Positions 32,441 to 41,772 of a DNA stretch of 60,158 bases are shown here, piece by piece. The notes under the pieces were generated by a model. The model was given only the letters and a program-made list of their open reading frames with translations, had not been told where the DNA came from and did not search any database. Position 1 is the first letter of the stretch. The number at the start of each line of letters is the position of its first letter. This stretch comes from Treponema sp. (GTDB taxonomy: Bacteria > Spirochaetota > Spirochaetia > Treponematales > Treponemataceae). A program made the translations under genes and the position numbers. The DNA lies in NCBI GenBank assembly GCA_017934745.1, contig JAGBIY010000008.1, positions 1 to 60,158 on the forward strand, read 5' to 3'.

Positions 32441-33586
32441 ATGATTCAGAATTCACCACTCGACACAATCTACTACATCCAGCTCCCGGAGGATTTCAAG
32501 CCGTCGGCGAAGGCGATGCACATAGACCCGACTATTCCAGTCCCCGTCCAAAAGAAGGAGTCGGACGCGCCGGGAACGTTCAACATGAAGGAACTCACAG
32601 AGGAGCAGATTCTCGCGGGGATTCTGACGGTCATGGCATACGACCCCAAGAACGCGAACATCGGCTACTACAGGAGATTCCTGAAGGACGCCCGCCCGAA
32701 CGTGAAGAAGGAGCTGACGGAAGCAGCGATACTCAAGGCGAAGAACGAGGACTTCGACCTGGCAGAGGAGATTTTCAGCGCGCTCAGGGGCTTCGACCCG
32801 GACGACATGACGACGGTGCTGAACACGGCGCTCTTCTTCGACCAGAGGGCCGACTCGTACAGGAAATCGGGTCTCAACGAGGACGCGGACGCATACGACG
32901 CGGACGCCCTCGTCTACTACCAGGACGCACTGAACGCCGAGCCACCGATTCCTGACGCGTTCTTCAACGCAGGATTCTACTTCCTCAAAAAGAGGGACTT
33001 CAAGAAGGCGAAGGACAACTTCGAGACATACCTCGCACTCATCTGCGACAAAAAGGAAGAGGATCTCGGAGACAACGGGGAATACAAGAAGAACAGGGCG
33101 CAGCAGATTCTCGACAACATAGCGAACAGGAACATGGAGGACGACCACTTCAACGCCGCTTACGACTTGATTTCGCGCGGAGAGGAAGAGAAGGGGCTTG
33201 AGGAAATCAGGGAATTCCTTGAGAGGAATCCGGACGTGTGGAACGCGTGGTTCATGCTCGGCTGGGGACTCAGGAGGCTGGAGCGGTTCTCGGACGCGAG
33301 GAAGGCGTTCGAGAAGGCTCTTTCGTGCGAAGGCGGAGAGACCAGCGACACATACAACGAGCTTTCAATCTGCCTCATGGAGGAGGGAGAATTCGACAAG
33401 GCGAAGAAGACGCTGGAGACCGCGCTCAGCAAGGACCCTGAGAACACGAAAATAATATCCAACCTCGGCTATGTCGAACTCAAGGAAGGCAACCCGGCAA
33501 AGGCCGCCGCTTATTTCCAGACGGTGCTGGAATACGACCCGGACGACAAAATCGCACTGGCGGAGCTGCAGCAGCTCGACATGTGA
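32441..33586 (+). CDS. TPR-repeat protein
   Basis: A 381-residue soluble protein built mainly of tetratricopeptide repeats. Clear units run from about residue 135 to the end, for example PIPDAFFNAGFYFLKKRDFK, VWNAWFMLGWGLRRLERFSD and NTKIISNLGYVELKEGNPAK. TPRs scaffold protein-protein contacts; the partner is unknown. GAGGA before ATG 32441 supports the start. It converges on radC, whose stop codon lies 5 nt beyond its own. A TPR gene near rpoE and cysS is, from memory, also found in T. pallidum. Confidence 0.85.
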   Translation: MIQNSPLDTIYYIQLPEDFKPSAKAMHIDPTIPVPVQKKESDAPGTFNMKELTEEQILAGILTVMAYDPKNANIGYYRRFLKDARPNVKKELTEAAILKAKNEDFDLAEEIFSALRGFDPDDMTTVLNTALFFDQRADSYRKSGLNEDADAYDADALVYYQDALNAEPPIPDAFFNAGFYFLKKRDFKKAKDNFETYLALICDKKEEDLGDNGEYKKNRAQQILDNIANRNMEDDHFNAAYDLISRGEEEKGLEEIREFLERNPDVWNAWFMLGWGLRRLERFSDARKAFEKALSCEGGETSDTYNELSICLMEEGEFDKAKKTLETALSKDPENTKIISNLGYVELKEGNPAKAAAYFQTVLEYDPDDKIALAELQQLDM

Positions 33587-33591
33587 CGCGC

Positions 33592-34245
33592 TCAAACGAG
33601 CATGTCGTGCTCAAGGAACGAGAAGTAGCAGTTTTTTCCGAGTATGATGTGGTCGAGGAGCGCGATGCCCAAAAGCTGCGAAGCCTGCACAAGATCGTGG
33701 GTCGTCTTGATGTCGGCGCTGCTCGGAGTGGGGTTCCCGCTCGGATGGTTGTGGCTCACTACAATCGCCGAGGCGTGTTCCTTTATGGCCTCGGCGAAAA
33801 TCTCCGACGGATGAATCACAGCCATGTTGCCAGCTCCCACGCACACCACCCGAATCGAGATGACCTCCCTCGCTCCGTTCAGGCTGACGCACAGGAAGTG
33901 CTCCTGCGACTGCATCGAATAGCTTTTGATGTACGGGATGATGTCGCCAGGCTCGCACATCGTCACCTGCGGAGTCCTGTTCAGCCTGCGGCCAAGCTCC
34001 AATGCGGCGGCGACCGCAAGGGCCTTGTTCGAGCCTATTCCGCTCACCTTCATGAGGTTTTGGACGACGTTCTCTGGATTGCTCTTGAGGACGACCGACA
34101 GCACCTCGCGGGAAAGTTTTCCCACAGGACGCTCTTTCGTCCCGCTGCCGATGATGAGCATGACAAGTTCCTCGTCGCTGGGAAACGAAAGTCCGTTGAG
34201 CAGAGTCAGCTCCCTGATTTTCAAATTTTTTGAATCGTTTTTCAT
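33592..34245 (-). CDS. radC: RadC/JAB-domain protein
   Basis: A 217-residue member of the RadC family. A short helical N-terminus has a helix-hairpin-helix (VSGIGSNKALAVAAA). The JAB/MPN metalloprotease-like domain carries the metal site VVSHNHPSGNPTPSSAD and the terminal LLDHIILGKNCYFSFLE. Despite its name the family has no proven role in DNA repair, and many members travel with mobile DNA. No strong ribosome site precedes ATG 34245. It is convergent with the TPR gene and divergent from the glucosaminidase gene. Confidence 0.92.
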   Translation of the reverse strand: MKNDSKNLKIRELTLLNGLSFPSDEELVMLIIGSGTKERPVGKLSREVLSVVLKSNPENVVQNLMKVSGIGSNKALAVAAALELGRRLNRTPQVTMCEPGDIIPYIKSYSMQSQEHFLCVSLNGAREVISIRVVCVGAGNMAVIHPSEIFAEAIKEHASAIVVSHNHPSGNPTPSSADIKTTHDLVQASQLLGIALLDHIILGKNCYFSFLEHDMLV

Positions 34246-34310
34246 ATAAACTACTTATCCCGTTTTTTTCACGGATTACAATTTTTATGAAAAATCTTTA
34301 AAGTTTTTGC

Positions 34311-35114
34311 ATGAAAAAACAAATTTTTATTCAATTTATACTGTTATCGCAAATTTTACTATTCTCATGTATATCAACGAAAGAGACGACCACGACAGAA
34401 ATTCCAGAATCAGAAGAAACGCTGAGCCAGACCGAAAACACAGAAGCGGTGGAGTTTGCGGAACAAACTGAAACAGCGGAAGGAGAATCCACTGACGACG
34501 CGGGAACGGAAACCGTGACTCAGCCGGAGGACAAGGAATCCGCAATACCGGGCAGCAGCACAGAAAGCAAGAACGAACCGGCAGTGAAAGAGGAAGTGGA
34601 CGACTCGAAAATATCGCGGAATTTGATAGGAACCGGGAAAAAGACGCAGAAGGAACTGTACAAATTCTTCATGAAAAACAACAAGAAGGCGAGCAAGAGA
34701 AAAGTCAAGCGTCTCGCGAAATACTACATAGAGGAAGCGGCCGCGGAGGGGATAAATTCGGACGTGGCGTTCGTGCAGATGTGCCACGAGACGGGATTCC
34801 TCAGGTTCGGGAACCTCGTCTCCGAGGACATGAACAACTTCTGCGGACTCGGCTCCATAGATATAAACAACAGGGGGGCGACATTCGAGACGGAGCGGCT
34901 AGGCGTGCGGGCGCACATACAGCACCTGCAGGCATACGCCACCACAGAAGACATCGAGCTTCACAACGAGCTTGTCGATCCGAGATACGAATGGGTCCAC
35001 AAGACAAAACTCGTCACGGACATATTCGGACTGACAAAGACGTGGGCCACCGACCCGAACTACGGAGCGAAACTCGACGCCATCTTGACGCGCCTCGAAA
35101 GCAACGGAAAATGA
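34311..35114 (+). CDS. Glucosaminidase-domain lipoprotein
   Basis: A 267-residue exported lipoprotein: signal peptide with lipobox LLFSC, a Glu/Thr-rich linker to about residue 100, then a glucosaminidase (LYZ2-type) domain. Family features are AFVQMCHETGFLRFGN with the catalytic Glu, NNFCGLG, GVRAHIQHLQAYAT, DPRYEWV and WATDPNYGAKL. It probably cleaves the glycan strand of peptidoglycan. No ribosome site is visible before ATG 34311. It ends 14 nt before the convergent UMP kinase gene. Confidence 0.87.
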   Translation: MKKQIFIQFILLSQILLFSCISTKETTTTEIPESEETLSQTENTEAVEFAEQTETAEGESTDDAGTETVTQPEDKESAIPGSSTESKNEPAVKEEVDDSKISRNLIGTGKKTQKELYKFFMKNNKKASKRKVKRLAKYYIEEAAAEGINSDVAFVQMCHETGFLRFGNLVSEDMNNFCGLGSIDINNRGATFETERLGVRAHIQHLQAYATTEDIELHNELVDPRYEWVHKTKLVTDIFGLTKTWATDPNYGAKLDAILTRLESNGK

Positions 35115-35128
35115 AATGAAAAGCAGAA

Positions 35129-35824
35129 CTATCTGATTGTAGTTCCAGTGTATGATTTTCCTTCGAGAATCGACTTCGTGTTCTCTATGTTCTTTCCGCC
35201 GGCACAAACCACCACGAGATTCAGTTCCTGGGCTTTTTTGCTGGCGATTGGGTCGAACGGGCAGTTCTTTCCCGGAACCCACTCGTCGCCCACCATCTTC
35301 CTGAAATCGGCCCAAGAGATTTCGTCAAGTGGCTTGGCGTCTGGATTCTTCCTCGGATCGTCGGTGTAGACTTTTTCGATGTTGGAAAGGTTAACGACGG
35401 TGTCCGCTCCGAATTTCTCCGCCAAAAGGACTGCGTCGTTGTCCGTAGAGAATCCGGGCTTCCAACCGGCAGCCACAAGGATTCTGCCCGTGAATTCGTT
35501 GGCGACAGTCGGATCGGTCACGACAGGCTCCGCGCACAACTCCCCGAAGCTCGCCTTGACGAACTGGGCGTTCAGCCTCGTTGCCATGATTCCAATCCAG
35601 TCGGCGGCATCGGTTCCCGCATTCTCGGCGGTTCCAGTAACCTCGCGGAACGCCTTCTGGTAGATTCTGGCAGGTCCGCCTCCACCGACCACCAGAATCA
35701 AGCGGTCGTCCTTGTTCTCCTCAAGGAATTTTTTGACCATCCCAACGAATTTTTTCACGAAATCGGTGTCTGGATACTCAGGAGCGACAATCGAGCCGCC
35801 CACAGACAAAACTTTTGTAGACAT
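35129..35824 (-). CDS. UMP kinase, archaeal-type
   Basis: A 231-residue amino-acid-kinase-fold protein beginning MSTKVLSVGGSIVAPEYPD. The phosphate loop LILVVGGGGPARIYQ, the acidic segment GWKPGFSTDNDAVLLAEKFGAD and the KVYTDDPRKNPDAK nucleotide loop are those of the archaeal-like UMP kinase branch, which phosphorylates UMP. The ordinary bacterial form (PyrH) has a different N-terminus, so this may be an extra or replacing copy. GGAGG precedes ATG 35824. It lies downstream of the transglutaminase-like gene on the same strand. Confidence 0.82.
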   Translation of the reverse strand: MSTKVLSVGGSIVAPEYPDTDFVKKFVGMVKKFLEENKDDRLILVVGGGGPARIYQKAFREVTGTAENAGTDAADWIGIMATRLNAQFVKASFGELCAEPVVTDPTVANEFTGRILVAAGWKPGFSTDNDAVLLAEKFGADTVVNLSNIEKVYTDDPRKNPDAKPLDEISWADFRKMVGDEWVPGKNCPFDPIASKKAQELNLVVVCAGGKNIENTKSILEGKSYTGTTIR

Positions 35825-35864
35825 ACATTCCTCCATAAAAAATAAAATTTATATGCAAACATCT

Positions 35865-37577
35865 TCAGTAGATTCCCGTCACAATGGGGTTGTTCCAAAG
35901 GGAGCTGTAGTTCACGCTGCCCTCGCTCGTCTCCTCCCAAATCGACTGGAAAGCGAACGTTTTCGGGCGATAGACCGTCTTTCCGTTGACGAGCGACTGC
36001 CGAATCTCGTTCCAGCCCCTTGAAAAGGCGACGTGCTGGTTGTCGATGTTGCCGAAGTAGTAGGATTCAGCGTCGTCGACAGCGCACTCCCTGAACGGCT
36101 CGAATTCAAGCCCCTTCCCAAGCGCGATGTCGACAGGGACCCAACCGAATCCCTCAATGTAGAATTCGTTCCACCAATGGTTCTTCGACGACGAGTCCGC
36201 GTTGACGAGGATTCCGGCGACAGGAACGCAAGGAATCTGCAACGCGCGGAGCACGGAAGCGTATACGACTGAAAAATCATACGCGTCCCCAGCTGACTTT
36301 CCGTCCGAATTCGACGAGAGAATCAAATCCTTCGGAGACGATGTGGACTCCCTCTGGTAATTCAGCAGAGTGCAGTTGGCGACGAAATAGTCGTACACGA
36401 GTTTCGCCTGCTGGTATCGGTTCTTCTCCTTGCCGACAACCCTCTTCGCGAATTCGACAATTTCAGGGTCTCCGCTTTGGACGAGCGAGTCGGGAGACGA
36501 GAACTTCTTGAACATGACCCGGTTCTTGTCGTAGTCCTTCACGCTCCTTGAATTGATTTTTGTTTCGACAGAGTACGACGCGACGACGAAATCCTGTGAG
36601 AATTTGAATTTTTTCGAGGAATCCGCCTCCGACTTGCCCTTCTCCACCTTCTGCAGCTCAATCTGATGTATGAGGGTGTTGTTGAAATTGGCGACGAGCG
36701 GCTCGGAGGAACACTCGTACAGCTCCACGGACGGCTGGAAAGAGGAGACAATCGGACGGGGGACGCGGAGCGTTATGCTGAACGCGTTCTTCGACGCTAT
36801 CGAGTCGACATCTTCGTTCAGCCGTATCGCGTACGTCTTTCCGTGCGAATATTTCTTCGTCCCGACCGGAGTCTTCACGTCGAACTTCTTCATTCCGCTT
36901 CCGCCCTTGTCGGTCTTGACGGTGACAGTCCCCGACGCGGCTCCGTCCGGGACACGCACGCGGATTTCGGTGTCGGACCACGACTCATAGTCGAACTCGT
37001 CCTCGTTTGCGGCAACCGAAGGGGAATCATCCTCGCCGGAAGCCGCATCCTCCCTGTTCGCGGAGAAAAGAACGAACGAATTCCCCCTGACGCTTCCGAA
37101 ATTCATGCCGGTGACGACAATCGACTCGCCGACAGACGCCGACGATGGAGAAATCGATGAAATGACCGGGAGCGACGAGACCGTGTCCAATGGGGCCTCG
37201 ACGGGAATTCCAGCCTCGTTGGCGAAGAATGCGGGCTTGGACTTTCCAGATGAAGTCACAACGTTCACAAGCCCATCCTGAACATTTGAAGGAATGATGA
37301 TTTTTATCTCGTTTTCGCTCCAGTCCACATACCCGCTCGCGGTTATCCTGCGGCCGCTCAACTCAACATAAGAATTGTCGCGGACGCTTCCGAAATTCGA
37401 GCCTTTTATTGTCATCGTGTCGCCCGCGCTTCCGACCGCCGGATTTATGTCTTCGATACTGGGAGATTTCTTGACCTGCTTGGTGACGACAGAGACGATT
37501 CCCAATGCGGCCGCTATCACCAGCGCATAGAGAACCGTCCTGAAAAGAGGATACTTTCTGAAAAGGAGTGAGAACAT
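35865..37577 (-). CDS. Membrane-anchored IPT/TIG and transglutaminase-like protein, probably inactive
   Basis: A 570-residue protein. One membrane anchor at residues 12-32 is followed by two IPT/TIG Ig-like domains (SIEDINPAVGSAGDTMTIKG and VISSISPSSASVGESIVVTG). A transglutaminase-core domain covers about residues 385-520. Its His and Asp are visible in HWWNEFYIEGFGWVPVD, but the Cys expected in the helix before VVYASVLRALQIPC is absent (GKSAGDAYDFS), so cysteine-protease-like catalysis is unlikely. It is the last gene of the sigma/anti-sigma operon and may be its output or its sensor. Confidence 0.82.
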   Translation of the reverse strand: MFSLLFRKYPLFRTVLYALVIAAALGIVSVVTKQVKKSPSIEDINPAVGSAGDTMTIKGSNFGSVRDNSYVELSGRRITASGYVDWSENEIKIIIPSNVQDGLVNVVTSSGKSKPAFFANEAGIPVEAPLDTVSSLPVISSISPSSASVGESIVVTGMNFGSVRGNSFVLFSANREDAASGEDDSPSVAANEDEFDYESWSDTEIRVRVPDGAASGTVTVKTDKGGSGMKKFDVKTPVGTKKYSHGKTYAIRLNEDVDSIASKNAFSITLRVPRPIVSSFQPSVELYECSSEPLVANFNNTLIHQIELQKVEKGKSEADSSKKFKFSQDFVVASYSVETKINSRSVKDYDKNRVMFKKFSSPDSLVQSGDPEIVEFAKRVVGKEKNRYQQAKLVYDYFVANCTLLNYQRESTSSPKDLILSSNSDGKSAGDAYDFSVVYASVLRALQIPCVPVAGILVNADSSSKNHWWNEFYIEGFGWVPVDIALGKGLEFEPFRECAVDDAESYYFGNIDNQHVAFSRGWNEIRQSLVNGKTVYRPKTFAFQSIWEETSEGSVNYSSLWNNPIVTGIY

Positions 37578-37596
37578 CTTTTATTCCATAAAATAA

Positions 37597-38325
37597 CTAG
37601 TTTTCTTGCTGAATTTGAATCTCTCCGAATTCCGGGACCCTCATCTGAATCGAGTTGCTGTTGGAGAACCTCGACTTGAACACGTCAACGGAAGTCATCT
37701 GAGAGCCGAAATTCCTCGTGCGGCTGGAAACGACGGCGGAAGCCTGTATCGTCTTCTGCTGGACAGCATCGGAGGAAGAGCCGGCCTTCTCGGAATTCGA
37801 GGCAGCAGAAGCGGACTTCTCCACGGCAGACGAATCGGCCTTCGCGACGACGGCGAAAACCTCCGGGAGTTTCTCGCTGTCTATGTTTCCGTCGATTTTG
37901 ACATCGGCCTCGGCTATCGGCTGCAGCTCGGTGTGGGCGATGGCTTTTATCGCGACGCTCTCCTGACGGGAAGCCCGACCGCTCAATGGGACGAAGACAA
38001 CAGCGAAAACGGCGGCGGCGGCGGCGAAAGACACAGGGAACTTCCAGAAAGCCGCCGGCTTTCTCTTAGGCTCGGCAAGTTCCACTGTACGCGCGAAGCG
38101 CATCTTGCTCTGGAGCCTCTCGAAGCTCGCGTCCATGAATTCGTCGGATATCTTCGAGGATTCGCTTTCCGCGTCGAAGTCAAGCAAATCGTGGATTTTT
38201 TTCATCCGCTCAAAATCAGCAGAACTTTCGGCATCGTTTTTGACAAGCCGCTCATATTCCGAAACGAAATTCTCCGGCATCTCATCGTCGATGTAGACCG
38301 AATGCAAATCTTTTTGACAAGCCAT
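37597..38325 (-). CDS. Probable anti-sigma factor (single membrane segment)
   Basis: A 242-residue protein with a cytoplasmic N-terminus of about 90 residues (MACQKDLHSVYIDDEMPENF), one membrane helix (FPVSFAAAAAVFAVVFVPL) and an extracytoplasmic part rich in Ala and Ser. Position directly after an ECF sigma gene and this topology fit an anti-sigma factor. The usual zinc-binding HxxxCxxC motif is not present. AAGGAG before ATG 38325 sets the start; the longer frame overlapping the sigma gene is less likely. It is separated by 19 nt from the transglutaminase-like gene. Confidence 0.75.
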   Translation of the reverse strand: MACQKDLHSVYIDDEMPENFVSEYERLVKNDAESSADFERMKKIHDLLDFDAESESSKISDEFMDASFERLQSKMRFARTVELAEPKRKPAAFWKFPVSFAAAAAVFAVVFVPLSGRASRQESVAIKAIAHTELQPIAEADVKIDGNIDSEKLPEVFAVVAKADSSAVEKSASAASNSEKAGSSSDAVQQKTIQASAVVSSRTRNFGSQMTSVDVFKSRFSNSNSIQMRVPEFGEIQIQQEN

Positions 38326-38351
38326 CTTTTTCTCCTTAAAAAAACGGATTT

Positions 38352-38909
38352 TCAACTGAACGACAAATCGACATCGCCTATAAGCTTTTCAAGCTTCTCC
38401 CTGGCCCTGAACACGCGGACTTTCACGTTGCCTTCCGTGATTCCGAGTATCTTGCCGATTTCTTTGTAGTTCAAATCCCCATATTCCTTGAGAATCAGAA
38501 CCTCCCTCAAATTCTTCGGCAGATTGTTCAGAGCCTCGACCGCTTTTTTCCGGGCTTCCTCTTTCAAAACGCTCTGCTCCCCCGTCTCGATTTTGCGGGT
38601 GTCCTCATAGAAAGCCTTGTGGTAGGCTTTTCCCTCGCGGGTTCTCCGCATGGCGTAGTTGAGGGAAGCGTTCTTCACGACACGGATCAGCCAGAATTTT
38701 GCGTCGTCCATGCTCGGAAAAACCATCCCACGGGAATTGGCCTTGATGTATGAATCGTGGACCAAATCCTCGGCGGCCTCCTCGTCGTTCACCACGCGCC
38801 ATGAAATCGTAAAGAGGAGTTTGAAAGTCTCGTTGTAAATCGCCCGGAAATCGGCAGGATTGGCTGCGTTGTAAAGCCTTTCCGACGAAGGCGTTGTTTG
38901 CTCTTCCAA
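38352..38909 (-). CDS. rpoE: ECF (RpoE-type) RNA polymerase sigma factor
   Basis: A 185-residue sigma-70 family protein with region 2 (YNETFKLLFTISWRVVNDEE, AEDLVHDSYIKA) and region 4 (LPKNLREVLILKEYGDLNYKEIG, EGNVKVRVFRAREKL). It recognises special promoters, probably for envelope stress. The start codon is TTG at 38909 with AAGGA 7 nt upstream. It heads the operon with the anti-sigma-like and transglutaminase-like genes. No promoter resembling a sigma-E box was identified. Confidence 0.9.
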   Translation of the reverse strand: MEEQTTPSSERLYNAANPADFRAIYNETFKLLFTISWRVVNDEEAAEDLVHDSYIKANSRGMVFPSMDDAKFWLIRVVKNASLNYAMRRTREGKAYHKAFYEDTRKIETGEQSVLKEEARKKAVEALNNLPKNLREVLILKEYGDLNYKEIGKILGITEGNVKVRVFRAREKLEKLIGDVDLSFS

Positions 38910-38954
38910 TTTAAAATCCTTTTTCTAAGAAAACGCTTATTCGGTAAAATGGTT

Positions 38955-40499
38955 TCAGTTCCGCTTCCAAGTCGGTCCAGAAGGAGTGTCGATTATCGTG
39001 ATTCCCCTAGCGGCCAAATCGTCGCGGATTTTGTCGGCAGCGGAGAAATCCCGGTTCTTCTTGGCTTCCGTCCTCTCCAGCACGAGTTTGTTGATTTCGT
39101 CGGCCTCCGGGTCGCCCTCGTGGCTGTCCACGTCGCTCTCGCACTTCTGCGACTCGATGGCGGCGAAAGCGTTCTTCACAACATCTAGAGAAAGCACGCC
39201 GTCCATGCGGTAAATCGCGGCCAAAGCCTCGGACGCCCTGCGCCCCTTTCCGGCGGATTCCTTCTGCATGGCGGAGAGGGCGATTGGCGTGGCGAGGTCG
39301 TTCTCAAGACCTTCCTTGAACCTGTCCAGGTTGTCCTTCACGGACGGTTCGATTTTCGAGAGGATTTCGGAAAAGTTCTCGGCTGTGAGACCGATTTTTT
39401 CCTCAGAGTTCGCCTTCTGTATCAGCTTCGCGACGCGCTGGTTCAACGCGGCTCGTCCGTTCTTCGCGGAATCCATGCCGGTGAGCGAGTAGACGAGCGG
39501 TTTCCTGTAGTGGCCGCCGAGAAGGAAGAAGCGGTAGTCCAAAGGCTCGTAGCCTTTTTCCTTGAGCGAATAGCCTTTCTCTGGAGGAAGCTGCGTCTGG
39601 AGGGTTATGAAATTCCCGGACGACTTGGACATCTTTCCGCCTTCGAGAATCAGGAATTCGTTGTGGAGCCAGTAGTTGACCCAACGACCGGCCTTTCTCT
39701 CGTCCTCCGAGAAGGAGCCTTCCGCCTGCGCGATTTCGTTGGTGTGGTGGACGGGAACGTGGTCGATTCCGCCGGTGTGGATGTCGAAGTGCTTTCCGAG
39801 ATACTTCATGGACATCGCGGAGCACTCGATGTGCCAGCCGGGGTATCCCCTGCCCCACGGAGAGTCCCAGACCATCGCCTGGTCCTCGAATTTTGACTTG
39901 GTGAACCAGAGTACGAAGTCGCCCGGATTCCGTTTGTTCTCGTCGATGACGGCGACCTTGCGTTTTCCGGCTCCTGCGACAAGCTCTTCGATTTTGAGGT
40001 TCGCGAGTTCGCAGTAGTTCGGGAAAGTGGATATGTCGTAGTAGAGGTTTCCGCCGGCCATGTAGGTGTGGCCGTTCTCCTCCAGCTTCTTTATCAGCTC
40101 AATCATGTCGTCGATGTGCTCGGTGGCCTTGCAGATGACATCAGGACGGCGGATGTTCAGCGCGTCGATGTCCTTCATGAAAGCGTCGGTGTAGAATTTC
40201 GCCACCTCAAGCACGGACTGGTGGCGTTCCTCGGCGGTCTTAACCATCTTGTCGGTTCCGTCGTCGTTGTCGCCGGTCAAGTGGCCCACATCGGTTATGT
40301 TCATGACGTGCTTTATTCTGTATCCAAGATACTTCAAGGTCTTGTCGAGTATGTCGAGGAAGACGTAGGCCCTGAGGTTGCCGATGTGCGCATAGTTGTA
40401 AACTGTCGGTCCGCATCCGTAGAACCCCGCGAATCCCGGCGTTATCGGTTTGAACTCTTCGATTTTGTGTCCCATCGTATTGAAAAGCTTGAGTGCCAT
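38955..40499 (-). CDS. cysS: Cysteinyl-tRNA synthetase
   Basis: A 514-residue class I synthetase charging tRNA-Cys. YGCGPTVYNYAHIGN contains the HIGH-type motif and a zinc Cys; GWHIECSAM and HTNEIAQAE supply other zinc ligands; GGKMSKSSGNF is the KMSKS loop. The C-terminus has the helical anticodon-binding domain and ends DTPSGPTWKRN. GGAG precedes ATG 40499. It is followed by the sigma-factor gene 45 nt on and is divergent from murB. Confidence 0.97.
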   Translation of the reverse strand: MALKLFNTMGHKIEEFKPITPGFAGFYGCGPTVYNYAHIGNLRAYVFLDILDKTLKYLGYRIKHVMNITDVGHLTGDNDDGTDKMVKTAEERHQSVLEVAKFYTDAFMKDIDALNIRRPDVICKATEHIDDMIELIKKLEENGHTYMAGGNLYYDISTFPNYCELANLKIEELVAGAGKRKVAVIDENKRNPGDFVLWFTKSKFEDQAMVWDSPWGRGYPGWHIECSAMSMKYLGKHFDIHTGGIDHVPVHHTNEIAQAEGSFSEDERKAGRWVNYWLHNEFLILEGGKMSKSSGNFITLQTQLPPEKGYSLKEKGYEPLDYRFFLLGGHYRKPLVYSLTGMDSAKNGRAALNQRVAKLIQKANSEEKIGLTAENFSEILSKIEPSVKDNLDRFKEGLENDLATPIALSAMQKESAGKGRRASEALAAIYRMDGVLSLDVVKNAFAAIESQKCESDVDSHEGDPEADEINKLVLERTEAKKNRDFSAADKIRDDLAARGITIIDTPSGPTWKRN

Positions 40500-40719
40500 T
40501 TCGTATCTCCGTAATAAATTTCTGGATTGCTGTTTTTAAAGATATGATTCTAATGAATTTAAAGAATCTTTTCATTCCATTGGCTTCGACTACCGGGGAA
40601 GATTTTTTTTGGGCGATATTGACTCTTCGATTTTCGCATTTATTGTTATATAATTTTGTAATTGTATGCGTTTTTTTTCGGAACGATGACGGATTTCCGA
40701 AGAAGCGCGAGGGGAAATT

Positions 40720-41745
40720 TTGAATTTCAGCAAACTTGTTCAAATGTTCAACGCGCCTTTTTTCAACGGAATAGTGCGGCTGGACGAACCTATGGCAAAC
40801 CACACGACAATGCGGGTCGGAGGCCGCGCACCGATTTTTCTGGAGCCGTCGGACGAGGAATCCCTGATTTTCGCCGTCAAGGTGTGCATAGAGAGCGACG
40901 TGAAATTTTTCATAATAGGCGGCGGAAGCAACATCGTGATGGCGGACAACATAGGATTCGCCATAATTTCAACGAAGCAGTTCAAGAAAGTCTCCCGCTC
41001 GAAAACTCCGGGAAAGGCGAAAGGGCTTTTCGCGTTGGCGACCAAGCACAAGGACGAATCGAACATGGACGAAAGCGGTGTCGAAAAGAAAAAGAGGTAC
41101 CTCAACTGCGACGCGGGAGCGACATGGACAAGCATCTGCATGGTTTGCACGAAGAACAACCTGAGGGGATTCGAGCAGTTCGCGGGTCTTCCGGGGACTG
41201 TCGGAGGGGCGACGTACATAAACGCGACGTGCTTCGGGCTTTCCACCTGCGACAATCTCGTTTCGGTCAGATATCTCGACCTGAACGACATGGAGGTGAA
41301 AACGTACAAGAAGAACCCTGACGACTGGGGCTACAAAAGCTCCCCCTTCCAAACGACGGACAAAATCGTCCTGACGGTGGAGTTCGAAGTGCTGGAGGAC
41401 TCCAGCCTGTCGCTGCAGGAGCTGAAGAGCGGCTACCACGAATTCGTCAAGAAGCGGGCGCTCATGAAGCACTTCGAATCCCCTAGCGCGGGAAGCGTCT
41501 TCAGGAACCAGCCGGGAAGCGACATAATCGCGGGAAAAGTAATCGACGAATGCGGTCTGAAGGGAACGCGAGTCGGAGGCGCGATGGTGGCAGACTTCCA
41601 CGGAAATTTCATAATAAACGAGAACCACGCGACTGCGGCCGATGTCCGTGAACTCGTGCGGCTCGTTCAGGAAAAGGTCAAAGCGGAAAAAAACATCGAT
41701 TTGCAGTGCGAAATTATATTCGTTCCTGAAAATGTCGATATTTAG
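40720..41745 (+). CDS. murB: UDP-N-acetylenolpyruvoylglucosamine reductase
   Basis: A 341-residue FAD enzyme that makes UDP-N-acetylmuramic acid for peptidoglycan. HTTMRVGGRAPIFLEP and IIGGGSNIVM are the FAD-binding parts; GLPGTVGGATYINA follows. The catalytic Ser lies in SAGSVFRNQPG and the terminal Glu in CEIIFVPEN. A charged insert (about residues 90-130, KTPGKAKGLFALATKHKDES) is atypical. The start is TTG 40720 with GAGGGG just upstream. It precedes the cNMP-binding gene by 27 nt, probably as an operon. Confidence 0.95.
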   Translation: MNFSKLVQMFNAPFFNGIVRLDEPMANHTTMRVGGRAPIFLEPSDEESLIFAVKVCIESDVKFFIIGGGSNIVMADNIGFAIISTKQFKKVSRSKTPGKAKGLFALATKHKDESNMDESGVEKKKRYLNCDAGATWTSICMVCTKNNLRGFEQFAGLPGTVGGATYINATCFGLSTCDNLVSVRYLDLNDMEVKTYKKNPDDWGYKSSPFQTTDKIVLTVEFEVLEDSSLSLQELKSGYHEFVKKRALMKHFESPSAGSVFRNQPGSDIIAGKVIDECGLKGTRVGGAMVADFHGNFIINENHATAADVRELVRLVQEKVKAEKNIDLQCEIIFVPENVDI

Positions 41746-41772
41746 AAATAGGACAGCAATTTTTTACAACGG

